Shown here one piece after another: positions 17,617-27,179 of a DNA stretch of 64,000 nucleotides. Position 1 is the stretch's first letter, and every line of letters begins with the position of its first letter. Below the pieces are notes generated by a model, which saw nothing but the letters and a program-made list of their open reading frames with translations, was not told where the DNA came from and ran no database searches. A program made the translations under genes and the position numbers. The stretch covers positions 1,520,321 through 1,584,320 of the forward strand of contig CP031964.1 of the NCBI GenBank assembly GCA_003443635.1. The letters run 5' to 3'. This stretch comes from Flavobacteriaceae bacterium. Lineage in GTDB: Bacteria; Bacteroidota; Bacteroidia; Flavobacteriales; Flavobacteriaceae.

Positions 17617-18413
17617 TTAAGTTTAATTATTAATTGTGCGAAAAATACGTTGCTTTCAGAATTAAATAATAATATATGTTTTTTTGGATAAAGCAATTGC
17701 AAGCGTTTTTTAAAATTTTCTAAACCTATCCCTTTCTCTTTTAAATTACTATTGTCATAATTGTTTTCTATACTAAAATTCAACTCTTTATCATTACTAG
17801 ATAATTTTAAATTAATATAAGCATTATCTATTAAACTCTCTATCCCATGTTTAAAAGCATTTTCTAGTAACATTATGAGTAATAAAGGAGAAACCTGTAA
17901 TTCTTCATTACTAATATTCTTTTCAAATGTAATAGACACTTTTTTTTGATATCGTATTTTATGAATTTCAATATATTGTTCCAAATATGAAACTTCATCT
18001 TTTATAGCAACAGTATCATTTTCTCCTTCATAAATGGTATATCGCATGATATCTGATAATTTTAATATGATTTCTGGAGTTTTATCAGATTTTTCAACAG
18101 CTAACCCGTAAAGGTTGTTTAATGTATTAAAAAAGAAATGCGGATCTATCTTGCTTTTTAATAAGGCTAACTCTGCTTCTGTCTTATCATTTTTTAACTG
18201 CCGATAATGCTTCCACAAATTAAATAACCAGGATAATGCAATGTATCCTACTGTAAGAAAAAAAAATAGTTGGAAAAGCCCAAATATATTACCATCGATT
18301 TCTGCTCTAGAAAGCTCTTCTTTTCGCTTGTAAGTCAACATTCCCCACAAAGAACTTAAGATTAAAACCCAAAGAATTATAGAACGATAGTATGTTTTGA
18401 TAAACGATTTCAC
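17613..18413 (-). CDS. LytS-type sensor histidine kinase (second system)
   Basis: A 266-residue kinase with two transmembrane helices (about 10-28 and 44-66), a short linker coil and phosphoacceptor His92 in KIDPHFFFNTLNNLYG. The catalytic part shows LLIMLLENAFKHGIES and EKGIGLENFKKRLQLLYP. The start is GTG at 18413; an in-frame stop two codons upstream excludes a longer protein. It is smaller than the neighbouring kinase at 14557 and has half its membrane segments, so the two systems probably sense different signals. The 213-bp region upstream carries a pair of TGATAAAC direct repeats (18476, 18497). Confidence 0.9.
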   Translation of the reverse strand: MKSFIKTYYRSIILWVLILSSLWGMLTYKRKEELSRAEIDGNIFGLFQLFFFLTVGYIALSWLFNLWKHYRQLKNDKTEAELALLKSKIDPHFFFNTLNNLYGLAVEKSDKTPEIILKLSDIMRYTIYEGENDTVAIKDEVSYLEQYIEIHKIRYQKKVSITFEKNISNEELQVSPLLLIMLLENAFKHGIESLIDNAYINLKLSSNDKELNFSIENNYDNSNLKEKGIGLENFKKRLQLLYPKKHILLFNSESNVFFAQLIIKLK

Positions 18414-18475
18414 AACTCAAAAGTATCATTTAGAATGTTTTAAAACAACTTATTTGATGAACTGGAACATATCGC

Positions 18476-18504
18476 TGATAAACTAAATTGAAGCAATGAT
18501 AAAC
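18476..18504. promoter_or_regulatory. Pair of TGATAAAC direct repeats 21 bp apart (candidate LytTR site)
   Basis: TGATAAAC occurs at 18476-18483 and 18497-18504, 21 bp start to start, in the divergent region between the LytS-like kinase and the serine hydrolase. LytTR regulators such as AgrA bind two short direct repeats spaced two helical turns apart, so this could be an autoregulatory or hydrolase-controlling site. The match is geometric only. Confidence 0.3.
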
Positions 18505-18626
18505 CACCACTTAAAAAGTGTTCTGTAGTATTTAAACAAGAAGAAATATCATTCATCATATAGATTGGTAATTGCAATATCAAGCTTTTAATTTCGAGGT
18601 ATTATTAAATCTAAAAAACTTTAATT

Positions 18627-19727
18627 ATGAAAAATCATATCATTTACTTGTTTACATTATGCTTTGCATTGGGGTATTCGCAAAACTCAATTTCAGAATT
18701 TACTAATTCATTGGATAGAAATATCCCTAAACAGTTAAAAGAAAAAAATGTGCCAGGATTAGCTGTTGCTATTATTGATAATGCAGAGGTAATTTATAAA
18801 AAAGGGTTTGGATTAGCAGATATAAATAATCAAATTAAAATAACTTCTGAAACGGGTTTTAATATTGGTTCTATATCAAAATTATTTACAGCTTGGGGAG
18901 TCATGAAATTGGTTGAGAAAGGAAAGCTGAATTTAGATATTCCGGTAGAAAATTATTTAACCCGATGGAAGCTTCCAGAATCTAAATTTGATAAAAGCAA
19001 GGTTACAATCAGAGGCTTGCTAGGTCATACGGGAGGAATTTCGGTTCATGGTTATCCGGGATTTCATCCAGATGCAAAATTACCAACACTTGAAGCTTCA
19101 TTGAATGGAGAAAACGGGCCAGTTAGAGCAAATGAAAAAGTAGAACTAATTTATGAACCACAAACCAAATTTGAATATTCGGGAGGTGGATATACGATCT
19201 TACAATTAGTGATAGAAGAAGTTACAGGGAAATCATTTGAGAAATATATGCAAAATCAAATTTTTAAGCCTTTAAAAATGAAACATACAAGTTTCACTAT
19301 AAATCAAAATATATTAAAGAATTCCGCAACACCTTATGATGAAGATGGTAAAGAAGTATATTTTGAAGTGTTTACTGCGAAAGCAGCTGCAGGATTACAA
19401 ACTACACTTGAGGATATGCTGATTTTTGTTAATGCTTCATTAAAAGGTAATAAGATATTAAACAAAGATACATTGCAATTAATGCGTAAACCTTCAAAAT
19501 TAAGCAGAGGTAACTATGGATTAGGGTATATCATATTTCCGTTAGGAGATATAACAGTTAAAGGACATACAGGAACAAATACAGGTTGGGAATCCGCATT
19601 TTTATTAGATTTTGAATATAAAAGTGGTATGATAGCATTAACAAATGCCTCAAAAAATGGCGAAGCTGTAGCTAGAAGAATATTGCGTGAATGGGTGAAA
19701 TGGAAGACCTCTCAAATTAAAAAATAA
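18627..19727 (+). CDS. Exported serine hydrolase, class C beta-lactamase/PBP-like
   Basis: A 366-residue protein with a signal peptide (about 1-18, ending LGYSQN). It has the serine beta-lactamase fold motifs: nucleophile in SISK (NIGSISKLFTAWG), Tyr in EYSGGGYTIL (YxG rather than YxN) and the third motif HTG (VKGHTGTNTGWESAF). These enzymes include esterases and D-amino-acid or peptide hydrolases as well as lactamases, and YSG is usual in the non-lactamase members. The next gene, an M28 peptidase, starts 4 bp after its stop, and a membrane protein overlaps that one, giving a three-gene operon ending at the hairpin at 21037. Confidence 0.85.
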   Translation: MKNHIIYLFTLCFALGYSQNSISEFTNSLDRNIPKQLKEKNVPGLAVAIIDNAEVIYKKGFGLADINNQIKITSETGFNIGSISKLFTAWGVMKLVEKGKLNLDIPVENYLTRWKLPESKFDKSKVTIRGLLGHTGGISVHGYPGFHPDAKLPTLEASLNGENGPVRANEKVELIYEPQTKFEYSGGGYTILQLVIEEVTGKSFEKYMQNQIFKPLKMKHTSFTINQNILKNSATPYDEDGKEVYFEVFTAKAAAGLQTTLEDMLIFVNASLKGNKILNKDTLQLMRKPSKLSRGNYGLGYIIFPLGDITVKGHTGTNTGWESAFLLDFEYKSGMIALTNASKNGEAVARRILREWVKWKTSQIKK

Positions 19728-19731
19728 GAAG

Positions 19732-20643
19732 ATGAAACCATTTTTTAAATTTATAATATTAATTACTACCATATTTTATTCACTTATTAGTCAAGCACAA
19801 TTAGACTCATTATTTGTTTTAGAAATTAAACCTATTCAGAAAGAGATCTTGGCTAAACTGACCGGACAAAAAGCAATAAAAGATAACCTGTTTTTACTGC
19901 AAAGAAGTACACCTAAAGAACGACGTCTAACAGTAGACTATCTGTCTGATTATCTTTTTAATATGGGTTGGGAATTGTATAATCATCATTATAAAACAAC
20001 CAATGGAAATCCGTTTTTAGATTTGATTTTAAAACCTATGACAGGCATTAATGTGGTTGCAAAATTACCTGCTACTAAAACCAGTAATGAATATATAATC
20101 TTTGGATCTCACTATGATTCAGAACGAGGAAGCCCAGGTGCTATAGATAATGCCTCTGGAATAGCTTTAAGCCTAGGGTTAGCCCATAAGTTAACAGATT
20201 TGAAAGAACGAAAAGTTAATTTTATAATCGTATTTTTTGATCAGGAAGAAGATAATGAAATAGGAAGTAAAGCGTATGCGAAATTGCTGAAAAAGAGCGG
20301 GAGAGAAGTACATTCTGTACATACCATAGATATGATGGGATGGGATAAAGATGATAATCGTGGATTTGAGATAGAGCTTCCTACTTTAAGCATGCAACAA
20401 CTGTATGAAACCGAAGTTGAGAAATTCAATATTCCTCTTAGTATAACCAAAGTAAGTTCATCAGATCACAAATCATTTATAGATCAAGGGTTTAATGCTG
20501 TTGGAATTTCAGAAGAATATGTAAAGCGAGATACAACTCCTTATATTCATACGCCTAATGATACTTATGATACTGTGAATTTTAACTTTCTAATATCTAC
20601 TACGCAAATTATATATCAAATATTTAAAAAATTAGCGCAATGA
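19732..20643 (+). CDS. Exported M28-family metallopeptidase
   Basis: A 303-residue exported aminopeptidase-like enzyme with signal peptide (1-22, ending LISQAQ). The full set of M28 residues is present: His127 and Asp129 in GSHYDSE, Asp139 in GAIDNASG, Glu172-Glu173 in FFDQEEDNEIG, Asp200 in HTIDMMGWD and His in PYIHTPNDTYDTV. It therefore has the canonical first ligand that the M28 protein at 7594 lacks. It has no accessory domain. Together with the serine hydrolase upstream it suggests a periplasmic peptide or amide degradation role (inference). Confidence 0.9.
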   Translation: MKPFFKFIILITTIFYSLISQAQLDSLFVLEIKPIQKEILAKLTGQKAIKDNLFLLQRSTPKERRLTVDYLSDYLFNMGWELYNHHYKTTNGNPFLDLILKPMTGINVVAKLPATKTSNEYIIFGSHYDSERGSPGAIDNASGIALSLGLAHKLTDLKERKVNFIIVFFDQEEDNEIGSKAYAKLLKKSGREVHSVHTIDMMGWDKDDNRGFEIELPTLSMQQLYETEVEKFNIPLSITKVSSSDHKSFIDQGFNAVGISEEYVKRDTTPYIHTPNDTYDTVNFNFLISTTQIIYQIFKKLAQ

Positions 20644-21026
20644 GTATAATTCAAAAGATTAAATCATTTAATGAATATGAAATATTACTTGTATTAAGTT
20701 TTGTACTCATCATTATAAAAAGTATGGAGTATTTATTTATTGGAATTTTTTATCCATTAATAATCATTATATTATTATTAAGTCCATTCATATATATCGC
20801 TTTTGGAGCAAAATGCAATTTTCAAAAAGCATTAAAATATTGGAGTATATTAATTATTTGTTACGGAACAATACGTGTTTTATTGCATGTTTTGACCTTT
20901 ATAGAATCCAAAGGTATTCCATCTGCAGCATATTACCAATTCACATTATGGTATGGTTTAAAAAGTATGATTTATATTGTATTAGGTAGTGTATTGTTAT
21001 TGAAGAGAAAGTACATTACTTATTAA
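20640..21026 (+). CDS. Small integral membrane protein, unknown
   Basis: A 128-residue hydrophobic protein with about four transmembrane helices (IKSMEYLFIGIFYPLIIIILLLSPFIYIAFG; YWSILIICYGTIRVLLHVLTF; SMIYIVLGSVLLL). I do not recognise the family. Its ATG overlaps the M28 stop by 4 bp (ATGA), so translational coupling in the hydrolase/peptidase operon is clear. Confidence 0.6.
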   Translation: MSIIQKIKSFNEYEILLVLSFVLIIIKSMEYLFIGIFYPLIIIILLLSPFIYIAFGAKCNFQKALKYWSILIICYGTIRVLLHVLTFIESKGIPSAAYYQFTLWYGLKSMIYIVLGSVLLLKRKYITY

Positions 21027-21033
21027 TCAATTA

Positions 21034-21068
21034 TAAAAAAAGCGTTAGTGTAGGGACTAACGCTTTTA
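21034..21068. terminator. Bidirectional intrinsic terminator
   Basis: A perfect 9-bp stem (AGCGTTAGT at 21041-21049 against ACTAACGCT at 21056-21064) is flanked by an A run and a T run, so it can act on the convergent operons from both sides: the hydrolase operon (+) and the beta-oxidation operon (-). Confidence 0.85.
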
Positions 21069-21091
21069 GAGAAAATTTAATTAGCTATTAA

Positions 21092-22888
21092 TTAAAAACA
21101 ATACTTGTTTTCTCTTTTTACTTTTTCTGCTATAGCATTACGTAAATCAACAATGTCAGGATAGTTTGTATATTTTGTAAAACGTTTAAGACCCATGAGC
21201 ATCATACGTTGTTCATCACCTTCAGCAAATGAAATGATGCTTTCTTTTCCATTTTTTTCTACGATATCTACGGCGTGATACAAATATAATTTAGCCATCG
21301 CAATTTGTGTAGCTTGTGCGTCTTCACCAAAGCGTTTTACATTTTTTTCAGTTCTTAAAATTGCAGATTCAGCCATATATATTTCAATTAAGATATCAGA
21401 AGCAGCGATGAGTAACTGTTGGTGTTCTTCTATTTGTGGTCCAAATTTTTGTACCGCAGCACCAGCTACCATTAAAAATGTTTTCTTTAGTTTGGCGATC
21501 ATTTGCTTTTCTTCAGAAAACAATTCAGAATAATCTGGTGTTTCAAAAGAAGGAATACCCATTAATTCTTCTTGAACAGCCATTGCAGGCGTCAATAAAT
21601 CTACATGACCTTTCATAGCTTTTTTAACTAACATTCCCACGCAAAGCATTCTGTTAATTTCATTAGTTCCTTCATAAATACGTGTAATACGTGCATCTCT
21701 CCAAGCTGCTTCCATAGGTGTTTCTTCGGAGAATCCCATCCCTCCATAAATTTGGATACCTTCATCTGCACAAGCTTGTACATCTTCAGATACTGCAACT
21801 TTAAGGATAGAACATTCAATAGCATATTCTTCAACACCTTTAAGTTCTGCTTCTTGATGTGAATTACCAGCAGCTTGACGTAAAGCAATACGATCTTCAA
21901 TGTTTTTTGCAGCTCTATAACTTGCAGATTCTCCTACATAAGCATTGGTTGCCATTTCTGCTAACTTTACTTTAATTGCTCCAAAATCTGAAATTGGTGT
22001 TTTAAATTGTTTACGTTCATTAGCGTATTGAGTTGCCATAGAAGTAATACGGCGTTGCGAATCTAAACATGCTCCTGCTAATTTAATACGTCCAACATTT
22101 AAAGCATTCATAGCAATCTTGAATCCGTTACCTCTTGTAGATAACATATTTTCTACAGGAACTACTGTATCATTAAAAAATACTTGACGTGTGGACGAAG
22201 CACGAATACCTAATTTATGTTCTTCCTCACCTAAAGTAATTCCATTATTTGGATTGTTTTCTATAATAAAACCAGTAATGTTTTTATCATCTTCAATACG
22301 GGCAAATACAATAAATAACTTACAGAAACCTGCATTAGAGATCCACATTTTTTGCCCATTGATTTTATAAGATTTTCCATCAGTTGATAATTCAGCAGTG
22401 GTTTTTCCAGAATTGGCATCACTACCAGCTCCAGGTTCAGTTAAGCAATACGCTCCAAACCATTCTCCAGTGGCTAACTTTGGAACATATTTTAATTTTT
22501 GTTCTTCAGAACCATAAAGTGTAATTGGCATAGTACCAATACCAGTATGAGCACCAAAAGCAGTACTAAAAGATCCTGTACCACTAGAAATATAATCGCA
22601 TACTAACATTGTAGATACAAATCCCATATTTAAGCCACCATAGGCTTCAGGAACAGAAACACCTAAAAACCCTAGCTCACCAGCTTTGCGCATACATTCT
22701 TCGGTAAGTGCATAATCTTTAGCCTCAAAGCGTGCTTTGTGAGGAATAATTTCGCGATCATTAAACTCTATAACAGCTTCTTTCATCATCTGCTGCTCTT
22801 CTGAAAAATCTTCAGGAGTAAAAATATCTTCACAATTGGTTTCCTTTACTAGGAATTGCCCTCCTCTTAATAGTTCTCTTTCTTCCAT
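21092..22888 (-). CDS. Acyl-CoA dehydrogenase
   Basis: A 598-residue FAD-dependent acyl-CoA dehydrogenase catalysing the first beta-oxidation step. N-terminal domain: FSEEQQMMKEAVIEF. Substrate and flavin signatures: YCLTEPGAGSDANSGKTTAE and KMWISNAGFCKLFIVFARI. C-terminal: GGMGFSEETPMEAAWRDARITRIYEGTNEINRML. It is about 200 residues longer than single-domain enzymes; the extra C-terminal part (460-598) is a helical extension like that of very-long-chain and FadE-type enzymes in Bacteroidota. Last gene of the operon marR-HAD/ECH-thiolase-this gene, 80 bp downstream of the thiolase start. Confidence 0.92.
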   Translation of the reverse strand: MEERELLRGGQFLVKETNCEDIFTPEDFSEEQQMMKEAVIEFNDREIIPHKARFEAKDYALTEECMRKAGELGFLGVSVPEAYGGLNMGFVSTMLVCDYISSGTGSFSTAFGAHTGIGTMPITLYGSEEQKLKYVPKLATGEWFGAYCLTEPGAGSDANSGKTTAELSTDGKSYKINGQKMWISNAGFCKLFIVFARIEDDKNITGFIIENNPNNGITLGEEEHKLGIRASSTRQVFFNDTVVPVENMLSTRGNGFKIAMNALNVGRIKLAGACLDSQRRITSMATQYANERKQFKTPISDFGAIKVKLAEMATNAYVGESASYRAAKNIEDRIALRQAAGNSHQEAELKGVEEYAIECSILKVAVSEDVQACADEGIQIYGGMGFSEETPMEAAWRDARITRIYEGTNEINRMLCVGMLVKKAMKGHVDLLTPAMAVQEELMGIPSFETPDYSELFSEEKQMIAKLKKTFLMVAGAAVQKFGPQIEEHQQLLIAASDILIEIYMAESAILRTEKNVKRFGEDAQATQIAMAKLYLYHAVDIVEKNGKESIISFAEGDEQRMMLMGLKRFTKYTNYPDIVDLRNAIAEKVKRENKYCF

Positions 22889-22968
22889 ATTCTTTATATT
22901 ATTTTGTAGTTTTAAATAATGAGATTTATTACGTTATCTCAATACCTAATTTCCGCATCCTTTATTTT

Positions 22969-24162
22969 TTAATTTAAAAATTCAAATATTCCACAAGCAC
23001 CTTGCCCGGTACCTACACACATAGTTACTGCACCATATTTTCCTTGCATATTTTGTTTACGCATTTCGTCAAATAGTTGAACAGATAACTTAGCTCCAGT
23101 ACAACCTAATGGATGACCTAATGCAATAGCGCCTCCATTAACATTAACAATATCTGGATTGAGGTTTAATTCACGAATTACTGCTAAAGATTGAGAAGCA
23201 AAAGCTTCGTTTAATTCAATTAATGATAAATCATCTTGCTGTAATCCAGCTTGCTTTAATGCTTTTGGAATCGCTTTTACTGGACCTATTCCCATAATGC
23301 GAGGTTCTACACCAGCAGCAGCATAATTAACTAATCGTGCAATAGGTTCAAGGTTTAACTCTTTAACCATGGTTTCACTCATTACCATAACAAAAGCAGC
23401 GCCATCGCTCATTTGAGATGAGTTACCAGCAGTAACACTTCCGTCAGCAGCAAACACAGGACGTAATTTAGCTAGAGCTTTTATACTTGTATTTGCACGA
23501 GGGCCTTCATCTTTAGTTACTGTATATGATTTTGTAGCTTTTTTACCATTGTCGTCAATGTAAGTTTGCTCAACTTCTATTGGAACAATTTGATCTTGAA
23601 AACGATTTTCAGCTTGAGCTTTTAACGCTTTCATATGAGAGTTAAACGCAAATTCATCTTGATCTTCACGAGAAACTTTAAATTGATTTGCAACTGCTTC
23701 AGCAGTATTTCCCATTCCCCAGTAGTAATCTTCATGACCAGCTTTTACAATAGCATCATAATTTAACTCAGGTTTAAATCCGGTCATGGGTACAGCACTC
23801 ATACTTTCAGCACCACCAGCAATGATACAATCGGCCATTCCAGCTTGAATTTTTGCTGTAGCAACTCCAATAGTTTCTATTCCTGAAGAGCAAAATCGAT
23901 TGATTGTTACTCCTGGGACATCCACAGAATTTAATCCCATTAAAGAGATTAGTCGCGCCATATTTAATCCTTGAGAACCTTCTGGCATTGCATTACCAAC
24001 TATAACATCATCAATTCGTGATGCCTCTAACTGAGGTAATTCTTTCATCATATGCTGTATGGTTTCAGCAGCTAATTCATCTGTTCTTTTAAATCTGAAT
24101 ACACCTTTAGGGGCCTTCCCAACTGCTGTTCTATATGCTTTTACTATATATGCTTGTTTCAT
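22969..24162 (-). CDS. fadA: Acetyl-CoA acyltransferase (thiolase)
   Basis: A 397-residue thiolase, last step of beta-oxidation (3-ketoacyl-CoA + CoA to acetyl-CoA and shortened acyl-CoA). Catalytic residues are visible: Cys91 in NRFCSSGIETIG, His350 in NGGAIALGHPLGCTGA and Cys382 in CVGTGQGACGIFE. Length is typical. Genomic pairing with the bifunctional HAD/ECH gene immediately upstream (58 bp) supports the degradative rather than the biosynthetic role. FadA/FadI-type naming is by function; FadA versus the acetoacetyl-CoA thiolase branch rests mainly on context. Confidence 0.92.
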   Translation of the reverse strand: MKQAYIVKAYRTAVGKAPKGVFRFKRTDELAAETIQHMMKELPQLEASRIDDVIVGNAMPEGSQGLNMARLISLMGLNSVDVPGVTINRFCSSGIETIGVATAKIQAGMADCIIAGGAESMSAVPMTGFKPELNYDAIVKAGHEDYYWGMGNTAEAVANQFKVSREDQDEFAFNSHMKALKAQAENRFQDQIVPIEVEQTYIDDNGKKATKSYTVTKDEGPRANTSIKALAKLRPVFAADGSVTAGNSSQMSDGAAFVMVMSETMVKELNLEPIARLVNYAAAGVEPRIMGIGPVKAIPKALKQAGLQQDDLSLIELNEAFASQSLAVIRELNLNPDIVNVNGGAIALGHPLGCTGAKLSVQLFDEMRKQNMQGKYGAVTMCVGTGQGACGIFEFLN

Positions 24163-24220
24163 TTTCTAAATTTTTATAATTAGATTTTAGATTGGTTAGA
24201 ATCATTTATTATAACCTTTT

Positions 24221-26629
24221 CTAATTACGGAGTGGTTTTCCAGTTTTCAACATGTGCTGAATGCGTTCTAATGTTTTACGTTCTGTACAAAGAGATAAAA
24301 AAGCTTCGCGTTCTAGATCTAATAAATATTGTTCACTTACTAAAGTAGGTTCAGATAAATCTCCACCTGCCATCACATAAGCTAATTTGTTTGCAATTTT
24401 CTTATCATGCTCAGAAATATAATGACTTGCTTCCATAGAGTCTGTTCCTACCAAAAACATACTTAAGGCTTGTTTTCCTAGTACTTTTACATCTTTGCGT
24501 TTTACAGGTTGTGTATAACCAGATTCAGCCATTAATTTAGCATACGCTTTTGCAGTAGCAATTTGTCGATCTTTATTAACCACAACAATATCCTTTCCTT
24601 TTTGAAGAATCCCTAAATCAAAAGCTTCATAAGCAGAAGTTGCCACTTTAGCCATGCCAATAGTTAAAAAATACTCTTGAAGCACATTGAGTTGAACGTC
24701 TCCTTTTTTAAATGTATCTGAAGCACGCAAAGCCATTTCTTTAGAACCACCTCCACCAGGAATAACACCTACACCAAATTCAACTAATCCGATATAGGTT
24801 TCAGCAGCAGCTACGACTTTATCAGTATGCATTGATAGCTCGCAAGAACCACCAAGCGACAAGCCATGTGGAGCTGCAACCGTAGGAATGGACGAATAAC
24901 GCATGCGCATCACGGTGTCTTGAAAGTATTTGATAGCCATATTTAACTCGTCATATTCTTGCTCAACAGCCATCATAAATATCATCCCAATATTGGCACC
25001 TACCGAAAAATTTGCAGCTTGATTTCCTATCACCAAACCTTGATAATTTTTTTCAGCTAAATCTATAGCTTTATTTAATCCAGCGAGCACATCACCACCA
25101 ATGGTATTCATTTTAGATTGAAACTCTATATTTAAAATGCCATCTCCTAAATCTTCAATAACTACTCCTGAGTTTTTAAAGACCTCATTAGATTTTCTAA
25201 TATTATCTAAGATGATAAAAGCGTCTTGTCCAGGTATTTTTTCTTGAGATTGCTTCGGAATATCATATGCATAGGTTGCACCATCTTTTACTGTATAGAA
25301 TGACGAATTACCAGATGCTAACATCTCTATTACCCAAGCTGCAGGCTCCAAACCTTCAGTTTTCATTATATCAATTCCTTTTTCTACACCAATGGCATCC
25401 CAAATTTGAAAAGGGCCATGTTCCCATCCAAAACCAGCTTTCATAGCATCATCTATTTTATACAAATCGTCTGAAATTTCAGGAATTCGATTGGTAACGT
25501 AAGCGAAAAGAGCTGCAAATGATTTACGATAGAATTCACCAGCTTTATCTTTTCCGGAAACCAATATTTTAAAACGATCAATAACGTTATCTATAGTTTT
25601 GGTAAGCTCTAAGGTTGCAAATTTCGCTTTTTGTGCTGAGCGATATTCCAATGTATTTAAATCGAGAGATAAAATTTCTTTTTTGCCTTCTGCAGATATA
25701 CTTTTTTTATAAAAACCTTGTTTAGTTTTACTTCCAAACCACTTATTTTCTACCATTGTATTGATGAAATCGGGTAATTTAAATAACTCTAAACGCTCAT
25801 CATTTTTACAATTATCAGCAATACCATTGGCAACATGTACCAAAGTATCTAAGCCAACAACGTCTACTGTTCGGAATGTAGCAGATTTTGGTCGACCAAT
25901 CACTGGACCAGTTAGCTTATCAACTTCTTCAATGGTTAATCCTAATTCTTTTACTTGATGGAATAAACTTTGAATTCCAAAAATTCCAATTCTGTTTCCT
26001 ATAAATGCAGGTGTGTCTTTGGCAATTACAGATGTTTTTCCGAGGAATTGCTCACCATAAGCATTTAAAAATTCTAATACTTCAGGATTGGTTTTTGGCC
26101 CAGGAATGATCTCAAATAATTTTAAATAACGAGCTGGATTAAAAAAGTGTGTACCGCAAAAATGCTTTTGAAAATCATCACTTCTTCCTTCGTTCATGAA
26201 TTTTATAGGAATTCCAGAAGTATTAGACGTGATTAATGTTCCAGGAGTTCTATGTTTTTCAAGATTTTCGAATACTTTTTGTTTAATATCTAAACGCTCT
26301 ACCACAACTTCAATAATCCAATCTACATCTTTCACTTTTGCAATATCGTCTTCTAAATTCCCTGTGGTAATTCTGTTTGCAAATTTTTGCAAATAAATAG
26401 GAGAGGGTTTCGATTTCAAAGCTACTTTAAGAGAATCATTTACCAAACGATTACGAACCACCTTATTTTCGAGAGTTAACCCTTTAGCTTTTTCAATTTC
26501 ATTAAGTTTATTGGGTACAATATCTAACAGTAAGACATCTACGCCAATATTTGCGAAATGACATGCAATACCACTACCCATAATGCCTGAACCAATGACT
26601 GCTACTTTTTTTATTCTTCGTTTGCTCAT
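24221..26629 (-). CDS. Bifunctional 3-hydroxyacyl-CoA dehydrogenase/enoyl-CoA hydratase
   Basis: An 802-residue multifunctional beta-oxidation enzyme with the dehydrogenase first and hydratase last, the FadN order and opposite to E. coli FadB. N-terminal Rossmann NAD site: KVAVIGSGIMGSGIACHFANIGV; 3HCDH signature DTPAFIGNRIGIF; second 3HCDH half around 330-440 (DDAMKAGFGWEHGPFQIWD). C-terminal crotonase part (about 480-700): GLSLGGSCELSMHTDKVVAAAETYIGLVEFGVGVIPGGGGSKEMALRA, including the oxyanion-hole glycines and the acidic residue of VEFG. It works with thiolase FadA and the acyl-CoA dehydrogenase. It starts 2 bp after the stop of marR (on the minus strand), so it is coupled to the regulator. 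Confidence 0.93.
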   Translation of the reverse strand: MSKRRIKKVAVIGSGIMGSGIACHFANIGVDVLLLDIVPNKLNEIEKAKGLTLENKVVRNRLVNDSLKVALKSKPSPIYLQKFANRITTGNLEDDIAKVKDVDWIIEVVVERLDIKQKVFENLEKHRTPGTLITSNTSGIPIKFMNEGRSDDFQKHFCGTHFFNPARYLKLFEIIPGPKTNPEVLEFLNAYGEQFLGKTSVIAKDTPAFIGNRIGIFGIQSLFHQVKELGLTIEEVDKLTGPVIGRPKSATFRTVDVVGLDTLVHVANGIADNCKNDERLELFKLPDFINTMVENKWFGSKTKQGFYKKSISAEGKKEILSLDLNTLEYRSAQKAKFATLELTKTIDNVIDRFKILVSGKDKAGEFYRKSFAALFAYVTNRIPEISDDLYKIDDAMKAGFGWEHGPFQIWDAIGVEKGIDIMKTEGLEPAAWVIEMLASGNSSFYTVKDGATYAYDIPKQSQEKIPGQDAFIILDNIRKSNEVFKNSGVVIEDLGDGILNIEFQSKMNTIGGDVLAGLNKAIDLAEKNYQGLVIGNQAANFSVGANIGMIFMMAVEQEYDELNMAIKYFQDTVMRMRYSSIPTVAAPHGLSLGGSCELSMHTDKVVAAAETYIGLVEFGVGVIPGGGGSKEMALRASDTFKKGDVQLNVLQEYFLTIGMAKVATSAYEAFDLGILQKGKDIVVVNKDRQIATAKAYAKLMAESGYTQPVKRKDVKVLGKQALSMFLVGTDSMEASHYISEHDKKIANKLAYVMAGGDLSEPTLVSEQYLLDLEREAFLSLCTERKTLERIQHMLKTGKPLRN

Positions 26630-26631
26630 TT

Positions 26632-27090
26632 TTATTTTAAAATAGATGCTATTTTTTTATTGTATATTTTTTTGTTTGAAACCATTTCATTTATTAGTTC
26701 AGCAACTTCATAGAAGTGGTTCAACTTTTCTTCTGAAATGTTATTACGTATAGTTTCATTAAAAGTCAATACCCGTTCTCGAGAGTATTCTCTTTTTTCT
26801 TTTCCAAAATCTGTAAGATGTATTATAACTCCGCGACCGTCTTTTGGATTTGGCCTACGTTCGATTAAACCTAGTTCATCCATTCGTTTTAATATTCTAG
26901 ATAAACTCGTAGCTTCCATTCCCATTTTTGGGCCTAAGGCTGTTGAAGCTGTACCTTCTTCGGGATCTATACTTAATAGCGTAAATCCAGTTGCCATGGT
27001 GGTATCAAATTTTGCAGCTTCTTCATTATACATTTTGTTTACAGCCAACCAAGTGGTTCTTAAAACATAATCAATGGTTTTATCTTTCAT
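26632..27090 (-). CDS. MarR-family transcriptional regulator of the beta-oxidation operon
   Basis: A 152-residue winged-helix regulator. The wHTH lies at about 45-110: STALGPKMGMEATSLSRILKRMDELGLIERRPNPKDGRGVIIHLTDFGKE, with the wing Asp-Gly-Arg motif of MarR proteins. It is the first gene of the operon and is followed 2 bp later by the HAD/ECH enzyme, so it almost certainly controls its own operon. A 26-bp perfect palindrome overlapping the promoter (27180-27205) is the likely operator. The ligand is probably an acyl-CoA or fatty acid (inference from context). Confidence 0.9.
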   Translation of the reverse strand: MKDKTIDYVLRTTWLAVNKMYNEEAAKFDTTMATGFTLLSIDPEEGTASTALGPKMGMEATSLSRILKRMDELGLIERRPNPKDGRGVIIHLTDFGKEKREYSRERVLTFNETIRNNISEEKLNHFYEVAELINEMVSNKKIYNKKIASILK

Positions 27091-27167
27091 CTAATTATAA
27101 TATTTGTTGAGAGGTCACTTTTGTAAGTTCACGCATTACAAGTACACTCTTGAATTAATAGCTAAGT

Positions 27168-27175
27168 CAAAGATA
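27168..27175 (-). promoter_or_regulatory. -7 promoter element of the marR/beta-oxidation operon
   Basis: On the minus strand TATCTTTG matches TAnnTTTG. It lies about 78 bp before the marR start codon and directly downstream, in the direction of transcription, of the 26-bp palindrome. Confidence 0.5.
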
Positions 27176-27179
27176 TAAA

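Noticed and set aside
18627..19727. Antibiotic-resistance beta-lactamase
   Set aside because: YSG in place of YxN and the peptidase neighbourhood favour an esterase or peptidase-like member; no resistance role can be claimed.
21628..21900. Extra frame within the acyl-CoA dehydrogenase gene
   Set aside because: Shadow frame inside a conserved enzyme domain with a clear coding frame.
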